A stretch of 64,000 bases of DNA from Dimorphilus gyrociliatus (Eukaryota > Annelida > Polychaeta > Dinophilidae). Both the position numbers and the translations under genes were made by a program. The notes under the pieces were generated by a model that saw nothing but the letters and a program-made list of their open reading frames with translations, was not told the DNA's origin and made no database searches. The DNA is taken from contig CAJFCJ010000006.1 in assembly GCA_904063045.1 (NCBI GenBank), positions 3,922,408 to 3,986,407 of the forward strand, written 5' to 3'. Positions 1 through 13,146 of this stretch are shown here, piece after piece; position 1 is the stretch's first letter; each line of letters opens with the position of its first letter.

Positions 1-44
1 TTATTAAACAATTGTATTGAACACTAAAATTGTGAAATCGAGTG

Positions 45-2064
45 CTACGTAGGAGTTGAGGTCGAAGTAGACGACGTAATTGTTGAAGTCGATCTCACCG
101 AAACAACGGCGGTTGATAATTGATGAGGCAGCATTTCAGCCAATTTCTCCAATGCAATTTGGGCTGCCGTTTCCCTGGCCTCGGCTTTGGTTTCGGCTGA
201 TCCATGTGTTACCTATTTGAAAGAAAAGAAATTTAAATTCTTGTAAGTGCTTAATATTAAAAGTAATTACTTGAGGTGGACATGTATTCACTTTCAAAAG
301 AGTAATCACTGCGGTCTTGTCACCTCCTCTGGGAAAATCTGTGTAGGTCATTTCTATATCGAATCTGTCGCATAAGGTTTTTAAGTTCTCTTCAGCTGTT
401 GCTTTTCGTGAGACATCTGCTAAGCCATCCGATTCTCCATTATCTACTAATTGTTTAGCAATAAGAAACATCGTATTAGAATCTCTATTTCCTTTCGTTT
501 TCTTTGTTCCATTATTCATATATAGTAAGCCAGGAGCTAGTTGACAACCTTTTTTATCATCGCTAAAGGATACGTTTTTCTTATCATGCTGTCCTTCACT
601 AGAGTTTCTAATTGCCGGTTTTGATGGTTGCGCCATTTGACGATGATAACCTAAATTTTCAAGCATTTCTTCAGCAGCTGCCCTCTTTGCTAATTTTTTA
701 TTCGGACCCTTTCCAATTGCTATATTTTGGCCAATTTTTACTTGAATTGTAAACTCTTTTTTACGACCCTGTCCTTCTTCACTAATTAAATTATATTCAG
801 GTTCGGTGTCTTTCTTCGCTTGTTGAATGTGAATAAGTCTTGAAATCGGATTTACTTCTTGTCCATATTCAGGGCATGCTTTCTGCTGTTTGATTTTATT
901 TTTACCATTATTTGTATTACGCTTTGGTCTAACGACTATAGAGCTCTCCGGTACCGGAAGACTGCTTAGTTGCGTTAACATCATTTTAGCAGCCTCTTTC
1001 TTTGCTAATTTCTTGGAATTACCACAACCAGATACTTCTTCATTAATTTTCTCGTTACCAGTTTGACCGACAGCAGTGCATAATATCGTAAAAGACTTCA
1101 TATGAGCCGGTCCACTTTCGTTGGCAACTTTAAAATTTAAGTCTAGATGTAGTTTTAAAGCAAGCTCATGCAACTGAGAAATGTTTGATTTTATCGAGGA
1201 TGAAGAATCTCCATTAACAGTATTACTATTAGTCTTATCTGGCGTTTGAGAAGGAAGTGGAAGGGACTTGAGAAGACGCAGAGCTTTAGACGCTGCATCA
1301 TGCTTTGCAGCTTGTCTCGTTGATCCTTCTCCTAGAAATTCACGGGGCCCTACACATACTGACATACAAAAGGTATGTGACAGTCGCGGAGCAGACATTC
1401 CTCGTCCATTTACAAAAGGAGCATTTGGACTTGGCTGCTGGTGGCATTGGACTTGTTTATAAGATACTTTTTCTCCTCGTTTCATGGCGAGAGCATTTAG
1501 TTCAACTGTTGGCGTTATTGCAGGATTTGACCCACTATTGTTCGTATTGGTGGAATTTCTATTCGAGTGTGGTCGGGATTTGAATGTGGGTCGGAGATAC
1601 TTAGTTGACTTTAAAGCTGTATCGGCAGCCTTATGTTGAGCCTTTTTTATACTAGGACCGGAGGCTTGGTAAACTTCTTCACCTAGTTGAAGATTGAAAT
1701 AAAAGACTTTTTCATGGGGTGGACCTTTCTCATCAACCAAAGTATAACAATGGTCTATTTTATTATATCTTGCTAATTCATTAACTAAGCTCATAGGTGT
1801 TTTTTCTTTTGGATTTGATAAACTTGTTGTCGATTGTTGCGATAATGCAGCTGTGTTGGTAAGGGGAACTTCTCCGAGATTCGACGCTATTTGCATTGTT
1901 TGTACAGCAGAATTAGGCATTACTACTGGTCCGGCTGTAAAATTTAATGACAAAAGTAACAAAAAACCCTACTTAGGCCATATCTTACCTGCCGCAAACC
2001 GTAAGTGAGGGGCTCCAAAATATGTCGCGGCAGTTGATGAAAATACTGCAACGTTTTGTTCCAT
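45..2064 (-). CDS. stau: Staufen double-stranded RNA-binding protein
   Basis: Homolog of Staufen, which binds double-stranded stems in mRNA 3' UTRs and acts in mRNA transport, localised translation and Staufen-mediated decay. Three exons on the minus strand (2064-1989, 1934-271, 212-45) give about 635 residues. Four dsRNA-binding domains are visible: one begins near KTPMSLVNELARYNK, a second near ELNALAMKRGEK, a third near QLHELALKLHLD, and a fourth near NPISRLIHIQQAKK. Each ends in the typical lysine/alanine-rich helix, for example KKLAKKEAAKMML. The C-terminal part, starting LADVSRKATAEENL and continuing across the last intron to VTHGSAETKAEARE, corresponds to the Staufen dsRBD5 region used for protein contacts. 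The start ATG at 2064 lies in a short first exon whose splice phase fits; the upstream part of exon 2 would otherwise read through a polypyrimidine acceptor. It is divergent from RMC1, with 447 bp between the start codons. The last ~25 residues are Ser/Thr-rich. Confidence 0.93.
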
Positions 2065-2511
2065 GTTAACCACGTGACTCTACTGCAATGACTTCCTTCA
2101 TTTACATTTCCCAAATAAATTCTCAGGTTTTCAAACGTACCTTTTTATCAATTAGGGAACACAGTGATAGGAGAAACTATTGTATATTATCTTGTGTTGG
2201 TATTCTTTCTAAACTAGGACAAAATTCAGCTAAAAATGAAAAACAGTAAAAGGAACGAAATTACAGACGATCAACGTGAATGATGGTCTGTACCCGACTG
2301 TTCTCCGCACTAAATTTTTATCTGAAAATTTAATGCGGAGCTAGATCCACTCATTCATTCAGAGAAATATTAGTAAATCAGATGTATAACATTGCTTTCG
2401 ATGTAAAAATACAAAAATGGAGTAGTCCTTTCAAAAGAAAAGGAGACATATTTGGTATTTTACGAAAAATATAAATCTTATGTATTTTTGGACACTCTAA
2501 TAAATTGCATC
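2065..2511. promoter_or_regulatory. Divergent promoter region, staufen / RMC1, with E-box
   Basis: 447 bp separate the start codons of staufen (-) and RMC1 (+), so both 5' UTRs and promoters must lie here. Near 2069-2078 is the E-box CACGTG in the context GTCACGTGGT (minus-strand reading), which matches 8 of 10 positions of the CLEAR element GTCACGTGAC bound by MITF/TFE factors at lysosomal genes. RMC1 is a late-endosome/lysosome gene, so the match is suggestive. However, the site sits only a few bases upstream of the staufen ATG and could equally be part of its 5' UTR. Nothing else recognisable was seen. Confidence 0.45.
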
Positions 2512-5259
2512 ATGGCGGCCTCCAATAAGATATGCTGCAAACATTTTTTAAAGTTATCCGACAAGCCCCTAAGATTTGAACCCGTTAATGAAGTCAATCA
2601 AGTCTTCTTCGATGATACTTTGGGACAGGTGATGGAACTTTAAATTAAAATCAATTCACTTTTCAATTCTTTTTTAAAAAGGTCTTTGCGGTTCGATCAG
2701 GAGGAACTCTCGGTGTTGTTGCTGATAGTTTGGATAAGAAGCTATACAGAAGTTTTCGGTATATTAACTGTAAACATCTCAAATATTCTAAATAATATTA
2801 GCTTTATTCCAGGATGCAAGATAAAGGAAATATCATAGCGATGAAATTTAACCCGTCGTTAACCGTATTAGCTATACAAAGATCTCCAAAATCTGTTGAA
2901 TTTATAAATTTTAACGAAAAGAATGAACCTGTTGAATTTTCAAATTATTCTCAAACATGCAAAGTAATAGATTACTTGAAAATTCAATGCATAGTATACA
3001 AATATATATATCTAGTTCTAAACGATATTTATGTCCCAGAATAAATCCTTCATGATCAGAGGGTTTAACTGGATAACAACGACGGATATAGCTTTTGTAA
3101 CTGACAGTGGGTTGGAACTTTATCAAGTTGTTGCTGAAAAACAAACTGTCCGGTCATTAAAAACTCATAGTGCCCAAGTTAACTGGTTTTGTTATGAAAG
3201 AAAACATTCCATTCTAATTCTCTCAACTGGTATTCTTGGAAATGTACTTTATCCATTTGTTTTTCAGGTAAAATATTTTATTTAATCTATTAAATCAACA
3301 ATTTTTGACCACTAAAAAAAATAGGGAACTCAAGGTATAAAGCTTCCGCGTATTGAAGTTGAAGTTGCTGCTGTTAAACCCCCATCTTTAGTATTATTCG
3401 ATAGACACGTTTCTCTTTTAGAATTGTTAGTAAATATGCTTTCTTCTTATTTATTTAATACTAATTCATTTTAATTTATAATTAGATATGGGCAATTATA
3501 TCTTGCTGTACTTAATCAGAAAATGCAGAAATCTGAAAGTTCACCAATAACAATAGTTTTATATTTAATAAATAAGTAATAAAATTCTTATTAATTACTT
3601 TTCATTATTAAATATTTGCTCTACTAATAAAAAATGCTTAGAGATGGTCCTGCAAAGAAGTTATACATTCTTGAAACAAAGCTACCTGGGAATTTTGCTT
3701 TAAGTAGCGCTGATAATCTTATTGTTTTACATCATCCAGCAACAGAGGTACTTGCATCCTTTTAAATAGTTAGATTATATTTTGTCAATATACAATTTTA
3801 GACATGCTTATTATTTGATATTGCTCTACCTGGTGATAGTGATGGATTTGGTGTAACTCATTTATTACCGATTATTGAGCCACTTCCAATTCAACCTTAT
3901 GACATTCAACTACCATCAAAAGATTTTAAATACGACATGTGTTGGTATATAATTTAATTTATAAGATCCTCCACCATACATTTCTTTTTATTCATTAATT
4001 AGCTACATGGTTAGTTTTTCCGCCAAATATAATAATTGATGCTCGAATTGGATACCTTTGGACTATAATTGTAGACTTACAAGCTTTAGCAGAAATGATA
4101 ACAGATAAACTAAAGCTTATAGATATACTTTCCAGAAGAAGATTCGCAAAAAATTTACTACTAGAAGTTTGCACGTAAAATTGATTGATATATATTCTTT
4201 CTACATCATTCATCCATAGTAAAGTCATCTCTTTTTCTAGGGAAGTTATATCTCCAGAATCACCGTATCCTATTGGTTTAATAGCACGTGTATTTGACGC
4301 CCTAAATAGGAATTATGTTGCTCATAGGAAATCTATTGAGACGGGAAATTCATCTAACGATCCATTTTTACCCTTCAGTCTAATATTAGATCAGAGGGAT
4401 TTATACTCAGGTGTTTTCTATAAAGTCTTCGAGGCTAGAAAGGTTAGTAAAAAAATTTTTAAAATGGCTTAACCAATCCCTTAATATCTTTTATCTCTTA
4501 ATACAGGATATTAGTCATAAATATGCTATTGCAGTTTTATCAGAGTTTGTTCGCTCCTTGAATCAGTATAACATTTATATAGGCGTAAGTAGTGAATTTA
4601 ATCACTTGGATTAAAAATTATTATATTTCTTCTGTACAGGATTTTATACTTGAAGAATTAATAACAAGATTAGTTGATGGGAATCGATGCAATGAAATGT
4701 CACAATTAATAGAGCGTAGTGTATTGGGCGAATCTAAGCGTTTGGTCGGTTATTGAATTAAAGAATTAACAAAGCTTATTCCCAATTTTCTTTCAATAGG
4801 CTTGTCTTCAATTATCTCTGCAAAATATTTATCCTAGAGCCTTACATTTAGCTATAAATATGTTTTCGAAAGAGAATACAGGAGGTCCAGAGTTAATTGA
4901 AATTATGTTAGAAAAACGTCAAATTATCTCGGCTTTAAGATATGTTAGAAAGAATGGATTAGCTGATACAATTAGCGCTAGAAAATTCTTAGACGCCGCC
5001 GTAGAAACAAATGATCCCGCAGTTTTTCACGCTACATTCCTATTCTTCGAACAAAGAAATTTACGACTCAGGGGGGATCCAAGGTACTGGAATAATAAAT
5101 TACAGTTTTTTTTTTTATACTTTAAATTACAGTCAACATCATTCTCTTCTTTCTGATAGATTCGCACCAGGAGAACAATGCGATAGCTACGTATCTCACT
5201 TTGAAAAACTGTTCGGTTGTTCCAGCGCCCTACACCAGACATCTATAGCAAATAATTGA
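2512..5259 (+). CDS. RMC1: RMC1 (regulator of MON1-CCZ1) homolog
   Basis: Third subunit of the metazoan Mon1-Ccz1 guanine-exchange complex that activates Rab7 on late endosomes. I resolve 14 exons (2512-2628, 2682-2758, 2813-2963, 3040-3267, 3325-3425, 3486-3575, 3642-3747, 3802-3940, 4003-4174, 4241-4442, 4507-4584, 4640-4744, 4800-5083, 5160-5259). They total 650 codons including stop, close to the human length. The N-terminal half is the beta-propeller part (VFAVRSGGTLGVVAD, FITD-like FVTDSGLELYQVV, VNWFCYERK). The C-terminal half is the helical Mic1 domain (ISARKFLDAA, FFEQRNLRLRGDPRF, APGEQC). Two donors are non-GTAAG (GTTAGT after exon 5, GTTGGT after exon 8) but are needed to keep the frame. 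The start MAASNKICC was chosen because it directly precedes the conserved CxxPLRFEPVN segment. A putative poly(A) signal AATAAA lies near 5450. Confidence 0.93.
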
Positions 5260-6646
5260 GATTAACGTTATTATGAAGTTATTTTACTCATCTAGTCTTA
5301 TCTATTACATTGTTTCATTTGTCGTCCAAGTGCAATAACAATTAGAGTGAAGAAATCTATAAAATCTACAATGATTTTATATAGATATAGATAACTAGGA
5401 AAATTATTGTTACTATACAAATTTAACCTGTAAAAATATACAAAATTTAAAATAAAAGAATGGACTATTTTCTAAATCAGCTGATAGTATTTGTTATCTT
5501 CTTATCTATTTGGTAACAAGAGAACAAAAGCTTTTATAGATTTTTGTGGTAAGACTCATTACACTTATGACAAATGTCATAAATACTTGGCATCTTAAAA
5601 ATAGATTATAATATTTTAGAGGAACGTTTATAGGAAAAGATGAATTGTAATAGTAAATCAATTAGATGCTTTTCACATACCAAGTACATACACATTGTAT
5701 ACAGTTTGTATAAATGGTGAAATCTACAAATTATATAATAGGATATTGTTAATTAATCATTTCTCATTTAAATATGAGTTATCCTCCATACAAACTTACA
5801 ATTTGATATTATTAGTATCGCTGAAAAATTGCGATAAGAAATTTTATTTATGTTTGCCTCAACCTTTTCAGTTTTAAAACAAACAACTAAAAATCGATAA
5901 CAATATATTTATCTTGCATGAGGTAATGTTATTTTTAAGGAATACTATTACAAAATATTCAGGCGATTTGGAATAAATTGACGCTTTTTATTAATTACGA
6001 TTCAATTGACTACAAACAGCTAGCTAGAAAGCTAAAGAATACCAATAATCGTTATCAAAAGGGTGTTGGTTATATATTTTATAAAATTCGAAAGAGTTTT
6101 ACCAAATATATCTCTTTGCACAATAACTAGCCTCTACTATTTCTTAATAATTATCATATAACAAATGAATATATCTGCCAAAATAATTACTGCTGTTAAA
6201 AGAAGCCTCTTTAGAGACTACTACAAAGAGAACATAAAATAAAACAAAGTCGTTACATATATCGCAAATATATAGTATAAATGGAGCATTTATCATTTCT
6301 ACAAAGCTAAAAAATGATCTATATTTCCTCTTTTCATTAATATCAATTCAATCACATAAAAAAAAATAAGATTACTATTTTTCTAATCTAAAATAAGAAG
6401 ATGTAAATTATGGCCTTGAACCTACTAAAAACAATAAAAAGAACTCTTTCTTTCAGTACTTGAATCATCATCATTTGCATTTATTTTACATATATAATAT
6501 ATCTCTAGAAAAAATATTGCCATAAAGATCAATTTGTTTAAGCTATAACAAAAAAAATAATGTCACCATTAACTAGATTAATACCTTTACAGCATTGTAC
6601 AAAATATGGATGGAGTGGTTTTTTTTATTAGTGTTTTTATTTATTA
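5260..6646. other. Intergenic, AT-rich, no gene seen
   Basis: Convergent 3' ends of RMC1 (+) and SLC66A2 (-) flank about 1.4 kb of AT-rich DNA. The longest open frame (5695-5877) has no family signature and a composition like its surroundings, so I do not call it. I see only possible poly(A) signals and short A/T runs. Confidence 0.6.
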
Positions 6647-7561
<915 letters not shown>

Positions 7562-7709
7562 TTATCGAAATGATCAATTATCTTATCAATTCCTATCTTT
7601 GCACATTGATTAAAAACCTTGTCTTTTTTTTTGTTCTCTTGCCCCTTCTAAATAGTTGGTCTGCTGACGTGTAATGAAAACTGGTAGTTCTACTTAAAGG
7701 TGAAGGTCA
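7562..7709. promoter_or_regulatory. Short bidirectional promoter, SLC66A2 / NME6
   Basis: Only 148 bp lie between the ATGs of SLC66A2 (-) and NME6 (+). The interval holds a polypyrimidine/T-rich stretch near 7618-7645 and no recognisable TATA box at a fixed distance. Both 5' UTRs must be very short, or the first exons overlap. Confidence 0.6.
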
Positions 7710-8240
7710 ATGAGTAGTAAGGTACAGTTAACTTTGGCGTTAATTAAGCCATGTGCTTTTGCCCGACCATTTATTCAGAATGATATACAGTGGACGTTGA
7801 TAAAAAATGGGTTTTACATAATAAGGTCCAAGGTTGTCAAGCTGAGTAAAGAATCAGTTTCGGATTTTTACGAAGAACACAAGAAGCGATTTTTTTACAA
7901 TAGGCTAATTCATCATATGTCGGCAGGACCTTTATCTGCTTTAATATTAGCAAAATATGGTGGCATAGCAGAGTGGAGAAGCCTTATGGGACCAACAAAA
8001 GTTTTGAAAACAGTCCACGAACAACCAGAAAGTCTCCGAGGTTTATATGGCCTTAGCGACTCAAGAAATGGTCTACACGGCTCCGATTCGGAAGAAAGCG
8101 CAAAGAGAGACATAGAATTTTTCTACCCAGAAGTGGACTACAATAAATTGTTGAAACAAGTTGATAATTCTATAAAGAACAATCTATTATATTATGATTG
8201 TCAAAAGTATATTCATTGTGAAAGAATACAAGATGTGTGA
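7710..8240 (+). CDS. NME6: Nucleoside diphosphate kinase 6 homolog
   Basis: Intronless 176-residue NDPK-fold protein. NDP kinases move the gamma phosphate between nucleoside tri- and diphosphates through a phosphohistidine; NME6 in mammals is mitochondrial and has weak activity by itself. The sequence starts with the conserved strand LTLALIKPCAF (canonical LALIKPDA, with the aspartate replaced by cysteine). It continues with FYEEHKKRFFYNRLIHHMSAGP and the active-site block NGLHGSDSEESAKRDIEFF, where the histidine is present. The FFYNRLIHHM / SAGP pattern and the insertion before the active site place it in the NME6 group rather than NME1/2. It faces SLC66A2 head to head. Confidence 0.93.
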   Translation: MSSKVQLTLALIKPCAFARPFIQNDIQWTLIKNGFYIIRSKVVKLSKESVSDFYEEHKKRFFYNRLIHHMSAGPLSALILAKYGGIAEWRSLMGPTKVLKTVHEQPESLRGLYGLSDSRNGLHGSDSEESAKRDIEFFYPEVDYNKLLKQVDNSIKNNLLYYDCQKYIHCERIQDV

Positions 8241-8941
8241 ATTCTGAAATACCAGTTTCCATTTTTCCTTTAATTAGAAAATATTTATTATACTTTATGC
8301 TTATGGTTTAAAAGTAAAATATATATATATATATATCGTAAGTATGCCTATAAATCCGCTTAAAATGCATTAAATTAAAAAAGAAATTGTTATTAATAAA
8401 ATTAAAGAGGGCTTTTTTTCAGCAGATGTACTTTTAACATTAATCCATCTTTATCTATTTTCATTCTTTATTTTTTCTAATAGATTCTCGAATCCTGCAA
8501 ATATTATCTAATATATCATATTCATAATAGATATATATTTTACACTGTTTATCAGACATTACATAATATACTAAACAAATTTCGAACATATTGAACTTTA
8601 GTCTAACATTTAGTTTATTTTGTTATTGTTATTGTTATTGTTTATTTTTAGAATGGAATAGTAATTCATTATTAAAACAAACACTTTTTACAATCCACAT
8701 AATTAAGTAGATTATATTTAGGAAACACACAATAATTTTTTTTAATTGAGCCGCCCAAACCTTTGACTTTTTATGTTAATTTTTTAAATCGGATTTAAAC
8801 ATATATATATATATATATGCCAAAAAAAAGACAGAACGGATAGAAGAGAAGAGAGAGAGAGAGAAATAATTGATAATTGATTAACTAAATTTTTTGATTT
8901 TCTTATAATGGAATCAATTCAGGTGGAATTAAAAGTTTTAC
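8241..8941. other. Intergenic with simple repeats
   Basis: About 700 bp between NME6 and CLOCK. It holds (TA)n runs near 8316-8337 and 8800-8819, a TTATTG-type short tandem repeat near 8618-8642 and a short (GA)n run near 8850-8864. The CLOCK 5' UTR and promoter must lie in the right half. No coding signal was seen. Confidence 0.6.
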
Positions 8942-11900
8942 ATGAACTTTAAATCAGAAGATAGATCTCCATCGTCTAATACTTATTTACCATCTAATTC
9001 TCTTTCCGGTTTAAGATGCATGTAATGTATTCTTTATCTTTATATTAGTGGATTCTTATTTTATTTTTTTTTCTATATTTAGACGAATTCCTGACGATTT
9101 GAAAAGTTCTTCTAGCGATAATTCGCTAAGGAGGTATTGAATATTTTCAAACAAACTACATGTATTACCTATATGACTATCTGTTTTTGCGTTTAAAAGA
9201 AAATCAAGAAACATTTCCGAAAAGAAAAGAAGAGATCAGTTCAATTTATTAATTAATGAATTATGGCAAATGGTTTCTTCGAACGGAGAGAAAATGGATA
9301 AAGTATCTATACTGAAAGCTGCTATTGATAGGATCAAAGAACACGGTGGTAATACTCTTTAATAGACAATAGATTCTCCATATACCCTTTTTCCGCGTAC
9401 TTTTTTTAAAAGACGAATCGAAAACATTAAAGGATGATCAATTCAATGAAGAATTAAAGCCGTTCTTCTTCACTGATGTCGAATTCTCCCGATTTATGAT
9501 GGAAGTAAAGATTTTATTTTATATATACTTTTTTTTTTACATGAAAACTTAAATAATATTAAGTAACCATTAATACTTTAATAAGTTTAGTGTTATCCAT
9601 GTTATATCCCCTTATACTTAATATAAATAAAGGCTCTGGACGCAATATTTTTGGTCCTCGATAAATCTGGAACTATTCTTTACGTTTCCCGAACTATTTT
9701 TGGATTATTAGGTTTTGCACAGGTAAGTAATTAGGTTGACAACTTAAAAATATGACTAAACACTTTCATACAGAGTGAAATTGAAAATAAATCGGTTTAC
9801 GATTATATCCATCCCAGCGACTGCAAGAAATTATACGATTTGCTAAATCTGGATGACATTACACTGTACAAGGAGACAGGTTATATTAATTTAATAAAAG
9901 AATAGTAAATAGAAAGGGAGAGTTAAAAAAGATTAAAACTTATTGAGAAAATTGATCAAATGTATATTTAATGAATCTGACGTTTGTTTCTACTTTGCTT
10001 TTATGATAGTCGGATAACAATCCCCGCTTCCATCATTTTCTTAGATCATTAATTGATTTTTTTCTTTCGCTCTGACCAGAGAAGAATCAGAAGAATCAAT
10101 TATGTGTAGAGCTACATATGAAGAGGAGAGATAATGACTACTTTAACGACAAACCCGTATTCCAATTGGTTAGGATTAGCGGTAATTTCCGGCAATACAA
10201 CCCATTTCGTTAGTAATCTATTACAATAAGTATAATTATCATTATTTTTCATTAAAAAATTAATGCCATTTTATAATCGAAATAGTTTTCTGGGCAATCA
10301 GGCCTACACTCCTATTAGTAGATCGCACAGTTAAGAAAATCCCTAAGGGTTTTTTCACTAAGATTGACTAGGGCGACGTCTTGTGGCGTCGTAATTTTTT
10401 TTCATTCTATGCTTCCCTCTAGAAAGAGAAGATGCGATTTTATAAAGTTGGTCCTTTACTGTTTTTAACCTTCTTTATTATCTTAGGTTGGTAATTAATA
10501 ATTGAATTCTCTTATCAACTCTCTCTTTGAAGTATAGCTACAAAGAGAATATGCAAATATAATATCGAAGGCATATTTATATAAAAGAAAACAATAATAT
10601 ATCTTACTTAGGCCTAATCAAGAAGCGCTTTAAGTCGGAACAATTTGATATTCTGCCAATATCCAATGCATCCTTAGATAATAAATTCGACTGTATCAAG
10701 ACGCCTTTAAAATTCTCTATATGTGTCTATGAAGCATCTCGAGATAAATATATCTCAGCATCCCTTAGAGGTACTGGAGTGTGGGAGAAACGTATGAGCA
10801 AGCGTCTACTTAAAGCTTTGTCCTTCAAGAAGAATTCGATTTTAATAGATATTGGAGCCAATATTGGATATTTTACATTATTGGCAGCTAATTTTGGTCA
10901 CAATGTTATTGCAGTGGAGCCAAATCTAGAAAGTGCTAGGAGGTTAAGCGTCTCAGTTGCGTTAAACGGGTTCCACTCGAACGTGACCATCGTTCGGAAT
11001 GCTCTATTTGATAGAATATGCAGGGCGGAAATGACTAGAAACGATGATAATCAAGGTGGAATTTGGATTAAGCGCTGTACCCCGAAAGGAGACGTAAGAA
11101 CAACCTTCCTACAGCATTTATCCGCAATTGTTAGTCCTTCTCAAGTTGGTGTCCTCAAATTAGATGTTGAGGGTTTTGAGTGCAGAGTCTTAGAAAGGTC
11201 AGAAGGATTTTTGAAAACACCTTATATATTCATGGAATGGAATAAAATGTTTATCAAACGGAACCTTTACTCGACTCCTTGCACCGAAGTTCAAATACAA
11301 GCAATGGTTCATACCCTCCTACAAAAAGGATACGTTGCACATGATATCGACAGCGGTACACAACTCGATAATTCTATCTCAGATCGATGGAACTTTCATG
11401 ACATCTATTGGAGATTAAAAGGGATGAAAGAGCTATAAAAATTGCCAGCTAAAAGCTCTGTCTAAGACGAAATAGCGGCTTAAGTTGTAGCTGTCTTGCT
11501 CTTTTTATTCAAATAGTAATCATTTAGGATCTACGAAAAAAATGAGTCCACCATTGGTAGCCTATTTCCAAATCGTAATGCTATTTTGCTCGAGGCCTGA
11601 TAAAACCCAGGATTACTAATAATGTGTTTATAGTAAAGCCAAATTGTTTTGAAATTAATAGGTAACCAAAAGTCGTATCAGGATCCGATAAATCCTTCTG
11701 ATATTAACGAAGAGAGATATTTCAGCTGTAGTATTCGGTTATTAAACGCTACTACTCTAAGAGAATTGGGAGTAGTAGATGAAAAAAATAACGAATTTTC
11801 AACTAGATATAATTTAGAATGGAAGTTTTTATACATCGATCAGAGGTAAACTAGAAATTATTCTCCTAATTTAACTTGAACTTAATTCGAAACAGATGTT

Positions 11901-13069
11901 AGAATATAAACAAGTTTTAATACTTTACAGGGCGCCCTTCCTCATAGGTTACATGCATTTCGAGTTGCTTGGTACCAGTTGTTACCAGTACTGTCATCCA
12001 GATGATATATTGAGTGTCTTCGAAGGACATACTCAACGTAATTCTATTCAATCTTTATAAATAACTCATCAATCAGTCTACTAGTCTTTTATTTTATCTT
12101 ACACTTAGTTCTAAAAGTTGGACAGCACGTATCCAACTTTTATAGATTTTTAACCAAGGGACAACAATGGATTTGGATACGTACTCACTACTTTATTACG
12201 TACAATCAATGGAATTCAAGACCTGAGTTTATCTCTGGTACTCATACTGTTTATAGGTAAGCCAGGGATATATCTCCTAGAAAAAACGAACAAAACTCGC
12301 AACCTTTCGTTCTTTATCCAGCGCATCAAGCGTAAGACAACAATATCAACAGCTTCCTTCGTGCGCATTTTCAGGTAAATTTCTCGTTTTGATTTGAAAG
12401 ATGTGCATCTTGACACATTTCTTTATTCTTAAATCCACTAGAAAAATCAGAATCGCAGAACTTAGATCTTAACTACCCGATGCGTGATCAAGTATTACTC
12501 TCATCTCTTTCTTTAGACTATTATTTATGTGACTTATAATAATACAAAATTGCAGGAGAAGCATGTGTTTTCACTTTCCGAAGCTGCTCCAGTAAATCAG
12601 CAATGCACCTATCAGGTAAAAATAATAAACTCAATTTATAAACAATCAGCCCGAATATCTTTTTACAAACTAGCAAAACATCGAAACATTCAAATTCGAC
12701 GAAATTCCGCGCACCTCGAAAGCTTATATAGACTCAACAACTAGTGATGGAAGGGTGGACTACTATTTAAGGAATCATCCCAATAGGAAACCGTCTGTAT
12801 TCCCAGTAACTTTCCAACAGAGATATTCACCGTCGCAAAGTTAATTTTATATAACAGTAATCTAAAACAGCCATCGTAACTATTGTTATTTTATAGCTAT
12901 ATCAATGAATCCTTCGTCTTCAAAAGAGCACCGAAATTCATTGCTGCAGCAGAATATCTTCTTTGGAACATCATTTTCCAATTATGATATTCATTATGAA
13001 AGTGCAACAAGTGGCGCAGAGTCAAATACGGATTTTACAGAACAGGATTTAAATAACGATTATAAATAA
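8942..13069 (+). CDS. CLOCK: CLOCK-type bHLH-PAS transcription factor
   Basis: Homolog of CLOCK/NPAS2, the positive arm of the circadian oscillator, which dimerises with BMAL/CYCLE and binds CACGTG E-boxes. Resolved exons: 8942-9021, 9083-9133, 9200-9348, 9413-9504, 9633-9722, 9774-9879, 10080-10208, 11662-11845, 11931-12037, 12109-12256. The bHLH reads [19 protein letters not shown], near-identical to the CLOCK basic region. PAS-A follows ([19 protein letters not shown], then [11 protein letters not shown]). PAS-B/PAC lies in exons 8-10 ([19 protein letters not shown], then [19 protein letters not shown] and [13 protein letters not shown]). Downstream exons are less certain: candidates include a Gln-containing stretch ([10 protein letters not shown]) near 12340-12375, pieces near 12440-12740, and a final exon from about 12898 ending ...LNNDYK at 13069. 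Some junctions between 12256 and 12898 are unresolved. The 1.45 kb intron between exons 7 and 8 contains a separate gene (FkbM type). Confidence 0.9.
10432..11438 (+). CDS. FkbM-family methyltransferase nested in a CLOCK intron
   Basis: Predicted S-adenosylmethionine-dependent methyltransferase of the FkbM family, about 293 residues, in two exons (10432-10486 and 10612-11438). The first exon encodes a short basic start followed by a hydrophobic stretch ([12 protein letters not shown]), which looks like a signal anchor; the rest would be luminal or extracellular. The SAM-binding motif I is [15 protein letters not shown], with the acidic end of strand 2 in [12 protein letters not shown]. The FkbM hallmark [14 protein letters not shown] and the downstream FMEWNKM are present. 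It lies on the same strand as CLOCK, wholly inside the intron between CLOCK exons 7 and 8 (10209-11661), and its frame does not join the CLOCK exons on either side. Substrate unknown; O-methylation of a sugar or small molecule is typical for the family. The start could also be the internal ATG at 10779, but the upstream exon joins in frame and adds family-typical sequence. Confidence 0.82.
13064..13069 (+). terminator. Poly(A) signal overlapping the CLOCK stop codon
   Basis: The stop codon of CLOCK is embedded in AATAAA (reading AAA TAA A), so the hexamer overlaps the end of the coding region. If this hexamer is used, the 3' UTR is only a few tens of bases. It would then end inside the gap to the convergent TIMM10B gene, or overlap its 3' end. 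Confidence 0.5.
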
Positions 13070-13146
13070 AAGTAACTTTTAATAATTTTTTAAATGAACA
13101 AAGATAATAATGATAATAAAAATGATTCTTTTTACACAGAAAATAA

